From assembly GCA_014055525.1 (NCBI GenBank), contig WIAH01000001.1, positions 62,001 through 126,000 of the forward strand: a stretch of DNA of 64,000 bases, in the 5' to 3' direction. Below the pieces are notes generated by a model, which did not search any database, had not been told where the DNA came from, and saw nothing but the letters and a program-made list of their open reading frames with translations. This DNA is from Nitrospira sp. CR1.3 (GTDB lineage: Bacteria > Nitrospirota > Nitrospiria > Nitrospirales > Nitrospiraceae). The position numbers were made by a program, and so were the translations under genes. This document shows positions 9,254 to 17,173 of this stretch, one piece after another (the first letter of the stretch is position 1; each line of letters begins with the position of its first letter).

Positions 9254-9673
9254 ATGACGGGACCAATTTTGTTGATCGAGACCGATGTCGTGCTGAGCGC
9301 AGTCATAGGGGAAGTGCTGCGCCAACACGGATACGAAGTGATGTTCCTGAGATCGTTATCGTTAAAGCGCGAAGCCCTGCACAGTCCCCCCTTGAGCGCC
9401 GTCATCGTCGATATCGATACGCTTTCCGAAGAGAAGGAGCTGGCTCTGGTGGAATTGCTTCAGCAATACGGCGAATCACTCCCCATCGTGCTGATGGGTC
9501 TGCAGATTCCCGACGGCCTCTGCCAGCGTCTGCGCGCGCGCCTGCACAAAGGGCAAGTCAAGAACATGACGACTTGGCTGCAGAAGCCGTTTCGGAATGA
9601 AGATCTACTTGCTGCAATTCGACAGGTACAGGAGAGCTACAGGTTTCCTCCATCACCTGTGCAACAACAATAG
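9254..9673 (+). CDS. Degenerate receiver-domain protein
   Basis: A 139-residue protein with the length and strand pattern of a CheY-like receiver. LLIETD stands where the acidic pocket normally reads DD, VIVDIDT supplies D53 as a possible acceptor, and QKPF supplies the conserved Lys111. The Thr/Ser after strand 4 is replaced (VLMG), so normal phosphorylation switching is doubtful. There is no output domain. GGGAG precedes the ATG by nine bases. It is the first gene of a co-directional run (9254-11415) behind the sigma-54 promoter and may act as an adaptor. Confidence 0.8.
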   Translation: MTGPILLIETDVVLSAVIGEVLRQHGYEVMFLRSLSLKREALHSPPLSAVIVDIDTLSEEKELALVELLQQYGESLPIVLMGLQIPDGLCQRLRARLHKGQVKNMTTWLQKPFRNEDLLAAIRQVQESYRFPPSPVQQQ

Positions 9674-9682
9674 GAGGCAGTC

Positions 9683-10141
9683 ATGAATGCGAGTATGCAC
9701 CATGCCGGAAATCATCTGAGAATTCCATTTCTGATCCTCGGGCTCTTCAGCATCAGCGCCTGCGCGATGCTCACTCCTCCGACAACCAGAACGGGAGAGG
9801 TCCGCGATGTGAAGATCGAGGAAGGGCTCGCCCCTACGATCGTGACGGTCGGAGTTGGTGACGAAGTCCGATGGGTCAATCACCGGACGCTTCCCGTCAG
9901 AATCGATTTTCTCGGCGGAGATTTGGAAGAGGTTTCGTGCCATCGAGGGTTCACCAATTGGGTCGGCATGAAAAAAGAATCCGCAACGCTGGGAGCCAGC
10001 GAAAGCGCCAGTCTCTGTTTTTCGAAAGCGGGAGTCGTCATCTACAACGTCAGAATGGATTCCGCGCTTCCGGGTGGAAAACAGATCGTTCAAGGTGAAG
10101 TGAGAGTCGGCAAGTCTTCGGGTGTTGCGGCCGGTCGATAG
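9683..10141 (+). CDS. Cupredoxin-like lipoprotein, copy A
   Basis: A 152-residue lipoprotein starting nine bases after the receiver, with AGGAGG five bases before the ATG. The signal peptide ends in lipobox ISAC with Cys27. The mature part has the beta-strand signature of a plastocyanin-like fold (VGVGDEVRWVNHRTLPVRI, later GVVIYNVRMDS). The His, Cys-x-x-His and Met copper ligands expected near the C-terminal loop are absent. Instead C86 (VSCHRGF) and C112 (ASLCF) are conserved in the paralogue at 10358, which suggests a disulfide. Shared start of the mature domain: TTRTG. The function is unknown; a structural or ligand-binding envelope role is inferred from location only. Confidence 0.78.
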   Translation: MNASMHHAGNHLRIPFLILGLFSISACAMLTPPTTRTGEVRDVKIEEGLAPTIVTVGVGDEVRWVNHRTLPVRIDFLGGDLEEVSCHRGFTNWVGMKKESATLGASESASLCFSKAGVVIYNVRMDSALPGGKQIVQGEVRVGKSSGVAAGR

Positions 10142-10174
10142 GAGCGGGCGATCATTCTTCTGACGTGGATCGCG

Positions 10175-10336
10175 ATGATCATGTACATGACTTTCTTCAG
10201 GAACACGGTTCTAGCCGGTGGATTCTCGCTGATGGTCCTCGTTGGGCCCATTGGTTCGACGGTCGTGACGGATGGGAGGGCCGATCAGACAGCCGCCGTG
10301 CTTGATCAAACAGGCATGGGTCATAGAATCAACTGA
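10175..10336 (+). CDS. Possible small secreted or membrane peptide
   Basis: A 53-codon frame between the two cupredoxin-like genes. It encodes a charged start (FFRN), a hydrophobic stretch (TVLAGGFSLMVLVGP) and a polar tail, as a signal peptide or single membrane anchor would. It stops at 10334-10336, just before the ribosome-binding site of the next gene. There is no convincing ribosome-binding site of its own, and three in-frame ATGs (10175, 10181, 10187) are possible starts. It may be a real small gene of the operon. Confidence 0.33.
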   Translation: MIMYMTFFRNTVLAGGFSLMVLVGPIGSTVVTDGRADQTAAVLDQTGMGHRIN

Positions 10337-10357
10337 GTGAGTCAGGAGGTTAAGGCG

Positions 10358-10804
10358 ATGAGGTCGTACACGACACGGTCCGCATCTGATTTCATAGTCC
10401 CATCCCTTGTTTTGGCTTTAGTTGCTCTGTTCGGTTGCGCAACTGTACCGAAGACGACCAGGACGGGCATCATCCATGAGATCGAGATCGGAGGAGGTCG
10501 TGCATTGACGGAGTTGACCGTCGCGCTTGGAGACGAAGTCCGATGGGTGAATCATGGGCGGGCGCCGGTTCGGATCGAGCTGGGCATTGATGTGAGGGAA
10601 GCCATCTCCTGCGAACATGGGTTTTTCCCCTTGTTTGGAGGTATGCCGCACTCCATGACTCTCGCGTGGAATCAAACCGCTAGCCTCTGTTTCGCGAAGC
10701 CTGGCTTGGTGCGCTTTCACATCCGTGGTGATTCCGCGGTTCCCGAATCGAACGATCTCGTAACGGGGACGATTCTGATCACAAGGCACATGGCGAAACA
10801 GTAA
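10358..10804 (+). CDS. Cupredoxin-like lipoprotein, copy B
   Basis: A 148-residue paralogue of the 9683 product. The start at 10358 is chosen because AGGAGG lies eight bases upstream; a GTG at 10337 is also in frame. Lipobox LFGC places the acylated Cys at residue 27, exactly as in copy A. Shared features are PKTTRTG, the strand VALGDEVRWVNHGRAPVRIE, C85 (ISCEHGF) and C111 (ASLCF). As in copy A, no Cys-His-Met copper site is visible. The two copies differ mainly in loop lengths, so they are an old tandem duplication rather than a recent one. Probably co-transcribed with 9254-11415. Confidence 0.78.
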   Translation: MRSYTTRSASDFIVPSLVLALVALFGCATVPKTTRTGIIHEIEIGGGRALTELTVALGDEVRWVNHGRAPVRIELGIDVREAISCEHGFFPLFGGMPHSMTLAWNQTASLCFAKPGLVRFHIRGDSAVPESNDLVTGTILITRHMAKQ

Positions 10805-10840
10805 CTCTTGCAGTGTGGGAAGGGGGAAGGAGTCTGGATC

Positions 10841-11161
10841 ATGACCAGTCCAATGCGTGTCGCTTGCATGGAGAAAGTAGCACCAGACCGATCTACATCG
10901 GAATGGCTGGGCGCCGAAGCGCGTGTGTACTTTCCTTCTCGCACGCTCAATAGAAATCGACTTGCGCTCTCGGAGCGACGGTTCCAAGTAGTCGTCTTGA
11001 TGGCCTCGTTCCTGTCAGGCCTCATTTTGGGCGGTGGCTTCGCCCTGTTCTTTCGCGACCGGAAGGGAGCACGGCGGCGGCATGTCCGAGACAGCGAACA
11101 AAGTGAACCCTTCAAAGTTTCAACAGAGGTGACACCATGTCTCGATCTATTGGTTGCGTAA
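10841..11161 (+). CDS. Small single-pass membrane protein
   Basis: A 106-residue protein whose start at 10841 has GGAAGGAG eight bases upstream. One membrane segment spans about 47-68 (VVVLMASFLSGLILGGGFAL), followed by a strongly basic stretch (FFRDRKGARRRHVR), so the C-terminus should face the cytoplasm. The Gly-rich segment followed by RDRKGARRR is reminiscent of YtxH-type proteins such as the one at 15018, but similarity is weak. It overlaps the next gene by 25 bases. Function unknown. Confidence 0.6.
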   Translation: MTSPMRVACMEKVAPDRSTSEWLGAEARVYFPSRTLNRNRLALSERRFQVVVLMASFLSGLILGGGFALFFRDRKGARRRHVRDSEQSEPFKVSTEVTPCLDLLVA

Positions 11162-11415
11162 TGCTGTTGGTGTTCAGCCTGATCGCCGTGGTTCCCGGCG
11201 TGTTCGCTCAGGCAGACACGGCCCCCCAGACGATTAAGGGCGATCTGCTGTCCATTCAGGGTGACGTGTACATCATCAAGGATCTGTCGGGAAGACTTGT
11301 CTATCTTCGCGTCGACAAGAACACGAGGCGCGAGCGCCTGTTGCTTCCGGGCGAACAAATCGAAGCGGATGTGCTTCCGGGGGTCAGAGTCGTCGCGCTT
11401 CGACCGGTGAAGTGA
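11137..11415 (+). CDS. Small secreted protein, beta-rich
   Basis: A 92-residue protein with a clear Sec signal peptide (hydrophobic 6-22, cleavage after VFA at 24). The mature 68 residues read as a short beta-barrel: TIKGDLLSIQGDVYIIKD, RLVYLRVDKNTR, GEQIEADVLPGVRVVALRPV. AGAGGTG precedes the ATG. The pattern matches the small secreted proteins at 4818 and 12632. It ends a cluster of envelope genes and lies 25 bases before the glycosyltransferase, so it probably shares its transcript. No enzymatic motif is visible. Confidence 0.72.
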   Translation: MSRSIGCVMLLVFSLIAVVPGVFAQADTAPQTIKGDLLSIQGDVYIIKDLSGRLVYLRVDKNTRRERLLLPGEQIEADVLPGVRVVALRPVK

Positions 11416-11440
11416 GCCACATGACGAAAGGACCAGTCCG

Positions 11441-12529
11441 ATGAGAATTGCGCAGGTATCGCCTTTGTGGGAGAGCGTTCCGCCCAAACATTACGGAGGA
11501 ACGGAACGGGTCGTGTCCTATCTGACGGAGGAATTAGTCCGGCTCGGTCACGACATCACCCTGTTTGCGAGCGGAGATTCGGTGACCGCCGCCCGTCTCG
11601 AGTCGGTCTGCGCGCGCGCGCTGCGATTGAACGAGGGAATCTTCAACCGCGACGCGCCATTGACCTTGTTGATGGAACAGGCGCTGGGGAATTCCGGGGA
11701 ATTTGACGTCATCCACTCCCATCTCGATTTTCTGGGATTCCCCCTCGCGCGGCGGAACCTCACCCCGACGCTGGCCACGTTCCACGGGCGACTCGACCTC
11801 CCCGAGCTGCAGTCGGTGTTTCGTGAATATGCGGAGATGCCGATCGTGTCGATTTCAAACGCGCAACGAAAACCCGTGTCCTGGGCCAATTGGCAAGCCA
11901 CGGTGTATCACGGCTTGCCGAGCGATCTATACAGTTTCCATCCCAACGGAGGCGAATATCTGGCGTTTCTGGGTCGCATCGCCAGGGAAAAGCGGCCGGA
12001 TCACGCGATAGAGATCGCCAAACAGACAGGGATTCCGCTCAAGATCGCCGCGAAGGTGGATCCTACGGATCGAGCATACTTTCACTCGGAAATCGAACCG
12101 CTGCTTGCTGATCCGTTGGTGGAGTATCTGGGAGAGATCACGGACCCCGAAAAGAACGAATTCCTGGGCAAGGCCATGGCCCTGATCTGTCCTTACGACT
12201 GGCCCGAACCGTTCGGCCTCGTCTTGATCGAAGCGCTCGCCTGCGGGACGCCAGTCCTGGCCTACCGCCGCGGGTCAATTCCCGAAATTATCAACGACGC
12301 AGTCACGGGGTTCGTCTGCGAGGCACTCGACGATATGGTCAAGGCTGTCGATCGTCTAGCGGAGATTGACCGCGGACGATGTCGCCAGGTTTTCGAACAT
12401 CGATTTACCGTGAACCGTATGGCGCAAGATTATCTCCGGGTGTATCGGCGGTTGATCATGAAAACTGAGGAAGCGGAGTCCTGCCTCACCAGTTACACCC
12501 CCTGGCCGAACTTTGCGACCAGGATGTGA
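11441..12529 (+). CDS. Glycosyltransferase family 4
   Basis: A 362-residue GT-B fold enzyme. The N-terminal half begins MRIAQVSPLWESVPP with the Gly-rich GGTERVV loop; the C-terminal half carries the EX7E signature of GT4 retaining enzymes (E256 and E264 in EPFGLVLIEALACGTP) and the donor-binding AYRRGSIPEII. Such enzymes move a sugar from a nucleotide-sugar to a glycan or lipid acceptor; the acceptor cannot be read from sequence. It lies in the stress-type block together with trehalose-6-phosphate synthase (15655), which suggests compatible-solute or surface-glycan synthesis. Confidence 0.9.
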   Translation: MRIAQVSPLWESVPPKHYGGTERVVSYLTEELVRLGHDITLFASGDSVTAARLESVCARALRLNEGIFNRDAPLTLLMEQALGNSGEFDVIHSHLDFLGFPLARRNLTPTLATFHGRLDLPELQSVFREYAEMPIVSISNAQRKPVSWANWQATVYHGLPSDLYSFHPNGGEYLAFLGRIAREKRPDHAIEIAKQTGIPLKIAAKVDPTDRAYFHSEIEPLLADPLVEYLGEITDPEKNEFLGKAMALICPYDWPEPFGLVLIEALACGTPVLAYRRGSIPEIINDAVTGFVCEALDDMVKAVDRLAEIDRGRCRQVFEHRFTVNRMAQDYLRVYRRLIMKTEEAESCLTSYTPWPNFATRM

Positions 12530-12631
12530 AGGAAATGCCGGAAAGGAGGCATCCCTCATGTGACAGTTGAGCGTGAGACGATAGACGGAACGGGAAGGGA
12601 ATCCCTCCCGTGACTGTCGAAGGAGGTCACC

Positions 12632-12991
12632 ATGCAACCCGGACAATCCTGCTGTGTTGCTGTGGCAGTAACCGGTTTCTGTTTCGTCACCATGCTGTTC
12701 GACGCGACGCCGACAGAGGCCCAGTCCCGTTCAGGACCGTCATCATCAAAAACGGTGACAGGTGAGGTCTCTGCTGTCGAGGGAGAATTCCGCATGGCCA
12801 AGAATGCTCATGGGGAAGACACGCTCAACGTTGTGGACAAGTCCTACGTCATCATCACAAGGGCCGGGGAACGATTGCGCCTGGAGCTGACCCGTGACAC
12901 AAAAGTTCCTGACAGGGCCAATCCCGGTGACCGAATCGAAGCCAGGATCTCGCAGGAGGGCCAGACGCTCTCAGTGACTCGCATCCAGTAG
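12632..12991 (+). CDS. Small secreted protein, beta-rich
   Basis: A 119-residue protein with a signal peptide (hydrophobic 8-24, cleavage near TEAQS at 30). The mature part reads KTVTGEVSAVEGEFRMAKN, then YVIITRAGERLRLELT and GDRIEARISQEGQTLSVTRI, the same order of strands as the 4818 and 11137 products. AGGAGG lies upstream of the ATG. The last strand resembles the end of DUF5666-like or OB-fold domains, but I do not recognise a named family with certainty. It sits between the glycosyltransferase and the MFS exporter. Confidence 0.72.
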   Translation: MQPGQSCCVAVAVTGFCFVTMLFDATPTEAQSRSGPSSSKTVTGEVSAVEGEFRMAKNAHGEDTLNVVDKSYVIITRAGERLRLELTRDTKVPDRANPGDRIEARISQEGQTLSVTRIQ

Positions 12992-13029
12992 CGATCGTAT
13001 GAATCGGTGTCTCTGGAGGCAGGCCCAGC

Positions 13030-14322
13030 ATGGCTAGAATCGAAAGTGCAACAGAAGTTGAGGCTCGACCGGGTTGGACATTGTTGAGGACCGGGAATTT
13101 CGGTCTGCTGTTTTCCGGTCAGGTCATTTCCCAGATCGGGGACAGCATGAGCAAGGTGGCGTTGCTATGGTTCGTCTACGAACTCACGGGGTCGGCCTTC
13201 AAGATGACGGTGATCGGCTTGCTTCAAACCATTCCGCCCTTGATCTTCGGCCCCCTCATCGGCGTCTATCTGGATCGAATGAGCAAGAAAGCCGTCTTGA
13301 TCGGCGTGGATCTGATCCGTACGATCCTCGTGACGCTGATTCCGTTCTTACACGCGCTCGACGCCCTCACGCTCGAACGGCTCTACCTCCTGGTGTTCGC
13401 GACTTCCATCGTGTCCACGATATTCGGTCCGGCGCTGGCCTCATCCGTTCCCCTGATCGTGAGCCGACCGCAACTCACCAGCGCCAACGCGTTGATTCAC
13501 ACCACGACGAACATCGGTCTCCTGATCGGCCCGGCGGTCAGCGGGGTGGGCATCGCGATGGCCGGAGCTCACAATGTCCTGTACATCGACGCGGCCACCT
13601 TCCTGGTCTCGGCCTTGTGCCTGATGCCGATCGTGTTGCGTGAGCGTCCGCGTGGAGAGACACGACCGGACGACGCCCCCGGCCTTGCGCAGGATCTCCT
13701 TGTCGGATTTCGCTTCGTCTTCATTCAGCATCGCACCGTCTTGTTGCTGATGCTCACCGCCACGCTCTACAGTCTGGGAGCGAGCGCCTTCGTCTTTTTG
13801 CTTCCCGTGTTTGCGACACAACTGCTTGACGCGAGCCCAGTCGAGCTTGGATGGCTCTGGTCCTCACTCGGAATAGGCATGGTGACCGCTTCCGCCTGGC
13901 TCGCCCGGAGAAATCAGGGAGACTTCCGGAGCCGGCTGCAGTTCGTGGCGGCCGCGTTGGCCGTCAGCGCTGTCGCAGTCTGCACACTCGGGATGTTGAA
14001 GGCTCCGGCCCTGGCCGTCGTGCTCATCATCGTCTTTGGCGGCAGTACGGCAGTCTTTACACCCATTGTCTGGGCGATGCTGCAGGAATTGACGCCGGAA
14101 CACCTGTCAGGACGTGTCTTCACGACATTCAGCACCGGCGCCATGGCTTCCGCCATGGCGGGGATGGCAGGATTCGGTTGGGCTGCGGATGCCCTTGGCC
14201 CCGCAACGAGCCTAGTGGGGATCGGCCTAGTGCTGATGGGCACCGCCGCCGTGGCCGCGGCGTTCAGCCGACGGCGGTTGCACATAAATGAGGCCGATAT
14301 TCCCGAACTCGCGGCAGCCTGA
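13030..14322 (+). CDS. Major facilitator superfamily exporter
   Basis: A 430-residue inner-membrane transporter with twelve predicted membrane segments. The start (NFGLLFSGQVISQIGDSMSK) and the loop VYLDRMSKKAVLIGVDLIR after segment 2 are typical of the MFS_3/EntS-like exporter group. A GTTTAVFTP-like region and long hydrophobic runs make up the second half. Substrate unknown; relatives export siderophores or drugs, but no siderophore gene is nearby. GGAGG (13016-13020) lies nine bases before the ATG. It is followed by an inverted repeat that could end the transcript. Confidence 0.88.
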   Translation: MARIESATEVEARPGWTLLRTGNFGLLFSGQVISQIGDSMSKVALLWFVYELTGSAFKMTVIGLLQTIPPLIFGPLIGVYLDRMSKKAVLIGVDLIRTILVTLIPFLHALDALTLERLYLLVFATSIVSTIFGPALASSVPLIVSRPQLTSANALIHTTTNIGLLIGPAVSGVGIAMAGAHNVLYIDAATFLVSALCLMPIVLRERPRGETRPDDAPGLAQDLLVGFRFVFIQHRTVLLLMLTATLYSLGASAFVFLLPVFATQLLDASPVELGWLWSSLGIGMVTASAWLARRNQGDFRSRLQFVAAALAVSAVAVCTLGMLKAPALAVVLIIVFGGSTAVFTPIVWAMLQELTPEHLSGRVFTTFSTGAMASAMAGMAGFGWAADALGPATSLVGIGLVLMGTAAVAAAFSRRRLHINEADIPELAAA

Positions 14323-14400
14323 AACGACATTATGGTTGTTGCCGAGCCACCCCTTGCTCGACGGTCCGAATCTCCTTAGTCCCTGACCACGAATTCCACC

Positions 14401-14431
14401 GGACATCCTGTTCCAACTGGACAAGATGTCC
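14401..14431. repeat. Inverted repeat after the MFS gene
   Basis: GGACATC (14401-14407) and GATGTCC (14425-14431) are exact inverted arms; the inner parts TGTTCC and GGACA extend the stem with one bulge around an AACT loop. It lacks a strong U-tract, so it could be a weak terminator or a protein-binding palindrome. Confidence 0.5.
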
Positions 14432-14617
14432 TTTCCACACAGATTAGCCTTACGCGGCAGTCGTTTACGACAAGCCCCTCGCCTGATTGCTTCCAACAAT
14501 TCATCCGCTCGATGGCCCGTCCGTGATGGCACCACCCCCCGGTTCTGTGAGGCTAAGCGGTTCTATTCATTGTAAGAATTCCGGATCATTCCCGCCTCAC
14601 AGTCCGGGTTGCGGAAT

Positions 14618-14633
14618 GGGTTTGTGTCTTGCA
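14618..14633 (+). promoter_or_regulatory. Weak sigma-54-like promoter
   Basis: GGGTTTGTGTCTTGCA keeps the invariant GG (14619-14620) and GC (14631-14632) ten bases apart and a perfect TTGCA element, but the -24 half is poor after GG. It lies 84 bases before the zinc-ribbon gene at 14717. With the better site at 9194-9209 it hints at joint sigma-54 control of the block. Confidence 0.3.
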
Positions 14634-14716
14634 GTGCAACTCCGTTAGTCCCTGCGGCTACATGCGGTCGAGAATCCTGTTCAAGCGGATCGACTGCGCA
14701 AGGAAGGAGCGAAGCG

Positions 14717-15007
14717 ATGAACGAGACGACTCTGCAGCGAATGGTGAAAACCGGTGGTGGGCGGAGTGAAGGACCCGGCAGAGCATTGCTGATTCAACGA
14801 GTGTTAGAGGGCCACAAATGCTCCCACTGCGGCAGCCGGAGGTATTTCCTTGTGTTCCGTATGGTCGGCGGCCAACAGAGCGGGCTCTTGGCAGCTCGTT
14901 GCAGCGGATGCCGCGCCCTTCGGGAGTTGGTACCGGAGGAGCTGATACCGAAGGACGGACGAGGTTCACTGGTTGATGGGGCGGTTACCAACCATGAAAA
15001 CGGATGA
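14717..15007 (+). CDS. Small zinc-ribbon protein
   Basis: A 96-residue protein. The start at 14717 is chosen for AAGGAG upstream; the frame extends further back without support. Central CSHCGSRRYF and ARCSGCRAL form a Cys-x-x-Cys ... Cys-x-x-Cys zinc ribbon (residues about 35-67). The flanks are polar. It is encoded just before a YtxH protein, with the two reading frames close to overlapping, and a second zinc-ribbon protein follows at 15329. Zinc ribbons of this size bind nucleic acid or act as adaptors; the specific role is unknown. Confidence 0.72.
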   Translation: MNETTLQRMVKTGGGRSEGPGRALLIQRVLEGHKCSHCGSRRYFLVFRMVGGQQSGLLAARCSGCRALRELVPEELIPKDGRGSLVDGAVTNHENG

Positions 15008-15017
15008 GGAGAGCGCC

Positions 15018-15245
15018 ATGACGAATGGACCTACGAACAGTTGGACAAGCATGACCCTGTTCATTGTCGGCCTCGTTTCAGGAATCAGTGCGGGGATCTT
15101 ATTGGCTCCTCAATCCGGCGCCCGCACGCGCCGGCAATTGCGTCATCTGGCACAGGATTTCGAGGAGCAAACCGATCATCTCATCGGCGATGCCAAGGCA
15201 TCCATCGGCAAAGCCATCGAACGCGGCATGCATCTGATCGCGTAA
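15018..15245 (+). CDS. YtxH-domain protein
   Basis: A 75-residue membrane-anchored protein: one hydrophobic segment FIVGLVSGISAGILLAPQSG followed by ARTRRQLRHLAQDFEEQ and an amphipathic tail. The AGILLAPQSGxxTR pattern is the signature of YtxH-like (gas-vesicle-like) general stress proteins. GAGGAG lies six bases before the ATG at 15018; an in-frame ATG at 14997 is less well placed. By family knowledge such proteins are stress-induced, which fits the neighbouring OtsA. Confidence 0.8.
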   Translation: MTNGPTNSWTSMTLFIVGLVSGISAGILLAPQSGARTRRQLRHLAQDFEEQTDHLIGDAKASIGKAIERGMHLIA

Positions 15246-15328
15246 ACGGCCACAAGGTTCGGCGCGAGGATGGGAGGACCGCCCCGACTCGCCGACCTGG
15301 TAGGCGCGCCACCAGGAGGGATTGCCCT

Positions 15329-15592
15329 ATGCGATGTCAACGTTGTCAAGGTCACATGGTCAGAAACTACTTTCTGGATGTTCGTAACGCGAATGGGGAG
15401 ATGGACTCCGACGGGTGGCGCTGTTTGAACTGTGGCTGTATCACGGACTCCGTCATTGCGTACCACCGTCACGCGAGCGTGCACGAACCGTTGAAACTTA
15501 AGCGACGCTGGTCAGGGCATGGCCCGCGCTTCATGTATGTGACGGTGAAAAACTCGCTCGACAATTCCCCGCTCAGGCCAGATGCTCAGTAG
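15329..15592 (+). CDS. Small zinc-ribbon protein
   Basis: An 87-residue protein whose ATG at 15329 has AGGAGG nine bases upstream. It opens with the ribbon MRCQRCQG and closes it with WRCLNCGCITD, so two CxxC pairs lie 24 residues apart, with a conserved-looking aromatic core (NYFLDVRN). The C-terminal half is basic (KLKRRW). It belongs to the same class as the 14717 product without clear sequence identity. It sits 62 bases before otsA on the same strand. Confidence 0.72.
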   Translation: MRCQRCQGHMVRNYFLDVRNANGEMDSDGWRCLNCGCITDSVIAYHRHASVHEPLKLKRRWSGHGPRFMYVTVKNSLDNSPLRPDAQ

Positions 15593-15654
15593 GACTGACC
15601 AGCCGGTAGAAGTACGAAGCCTACTGGTGACTTAAACGAAAGGGAGCACTGTAA

Positions 15655-17115
15655 ATGGATGTGCATCGGCTGATCGCCGTGTCGAACCGTGAACCATACG
15701 AACACCACCGCGAACATGGCCAGCTCGTCTGCAAGCGGACCGACGGAGGATTGACCTCTGCGCTCGATCCTGTCCTCCGCCGAAACGGCGGGACCTGGAT
15801 CGCCTGGGGAAGCGGACCGGCCGACCGAGAGGCTGTGGGGGCGGACATGTCCCTAGAGGTCCCTCCTGAATCACCGACATACCGGTTGCGGCGCGTCTGG
15901 CTGAGCCAGGATGAAGTACAGGACGGATACCGGGGATACGCCAACCAAGTCCTGTGGCCGCTCTGCCATATCACCTTGGATCGCATCACCTATCTGAAGG
16001 CGTACTGGCCTGCTTACCGGTCAGTAAACCTCTGTTTTGCCGATGCGGTACTGAAGGAGTTGCAGCGGACGCCGGGGCCGGTTTGGATCCACGATTTTCA
16101 TCTGGCGCTACTGCCCGCGCTGGTCAAAGCCGCGCAGCCGGCCGATCCGGTATTTGTCTTCTGGCATATCCCCTGGCCTGGTCCGGAGGTGTGGCACATT
16201 CTTCCCGAACGCAGGGAAATCCTTCGCGGATTGCTGGCTGCCGACCGCCTCATCTTTCAAACGCACGGTCACGCCGAAGCCTTTCTCCAATGTGCGCACG
16301 ACTTCCTGGGCGCTGTGGTCCCCGCCACTCGCGATCAAGTGCTGTACGACGGTCACGATACCAGGGTCATAGCCCATCCCATCAGCGTGGACTTTCAGAT
16401 GTTTTCTGAGCACGCCCGCAGCGAGGCCGTCGATCGGGCCAAAATGGATCTGCGACAACGATTCGGGCTGCGGCCGGGAGTGCGGGTCGGGCTTGGTGTC
16501 GATCGACTGGATTACACGAAGGGCCTGTTGAAACGGCTATGGGCTCTGGACACGTTTTTCTCGCAATATTCCGAGTACCGCGGAAAATTCACGTTCCTTC
16601 AAATCGCCATTCCTACACGTAGCGAACTCGATGCCTACCAACAATATCGCGACCTCATCCGTGAAACGGTGGAAGAGATCAATCAGCGTCATGTCGCCCA
16701 GTATGCTCCGGCGACAATCGAGAGCGCCAGTTGGAATCCCATTGAACTGCATGAGGGACGAATCGGATTCGACGAACTCGTGGCCCTCTATCGGATGGCT
16801 GATCTGGCCCTGGTCAGTTCCGTGTACGATGGAATGAATCTGGTGGCTAAAGAATACGTTTCGGCTCAGGTGGGCGAAACGGGGGTCTTATTGATCAGTC
16901 AGATGGCCGGGGCAGCCGAGGAATTATCCGGCGCGATCGTCATCAACCCCTATGAAACCGAACGGGTGGCCGAGGCGATCAAGAATGCGCTAGAGATGCC
17001 GCGTGATGAGCGTCGGCGGCGCATGCTCCGGATGCGGTCATATCTATCCGCCCATGACGTGCATGCCTGGGTAGATCGGTGCCTTGATGAAACCTTGACG
17101 GGAACGCATCGGTGA
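15655..17115 (+). CDS. otsA: Trehalose-6-phosphate synthase
   Basis: A 486-residue GT20 enzyme that joins UDP-glucose (or another NDP-glucose) to glucose-6-phosphate to give trehalose-6-phosphate. Family signatures: RLIAVSNREPYEH at the N-terminus, the Gly-rich RTDGGLTSAL loop, WIHDFHLALLPALV, FWHIPWPGPE, and GVDRLDYTKGLLKRL in the nucleotide-sugar half. Length is normal for OtsA. No OtsB phosphatase is seen in the window, so dephosphorylation must be encoded elsewhere. It ends the block of stress-type genes and supports an osmotic or desiccation role for it. Confidence 0.95.
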   Translation: MDVHRLIAVSNREPYEHHREHGQLVCKRTDGGLTSALDPVLRRNGGTWIAWGSGPADREAVGADMSLEVPPESPTYRLRRVWLSQDEVQDGYRGYANQVLWPLCHITLDRITYLKAYWPAYRSVNLCFADAVLKELQRTPGPVWIHDFHLALLPALVKAAQPADPVFVFWHIPWPGPEVWHILPERREILRGLLAADRLIFQTHGHAEAFLQCAHDFLGAVVPATRDQVLYDGHDTRVIAHPISVDFQMFSEHARSEAVDRAKMDLRQRFGLRPGVRVGLGVDRLDYTKGLLKRLWALDTFFSQYSEYRGKFTFLQIAIPTRSELDAYQQYRDLIRETVEEINQRHVAQYAPATIESASWNPIELHEGRIGFDELVALYRMADLALVSSVYDGMNLVAKEYVSAQVGETGVLLISQMAGAAEELSGAIVINPYETERVAEAIKNALEMPRDERRRRMLRMRSYLSAHDVHAWVDRCLDETLTGTHR

Positions 17116-17173
17116 AGTGAGGAGCTTCGAGGGCTGTCGCCGACGCTGACCTCAAGACGGTGCGCCTGCTCGA

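Larger units (their letters stand above)
14323..14716. other. 394-base gap with a hairpin and a possible promoter
   Basis: No frame here has coding character on either strand. The region holds the inverted repeat at 14401-14431 and a sigma-54-like motif at 14618-14633, described separately. The first 80 bases after the MFS stop are unremarkable. Confidence 0.5.
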
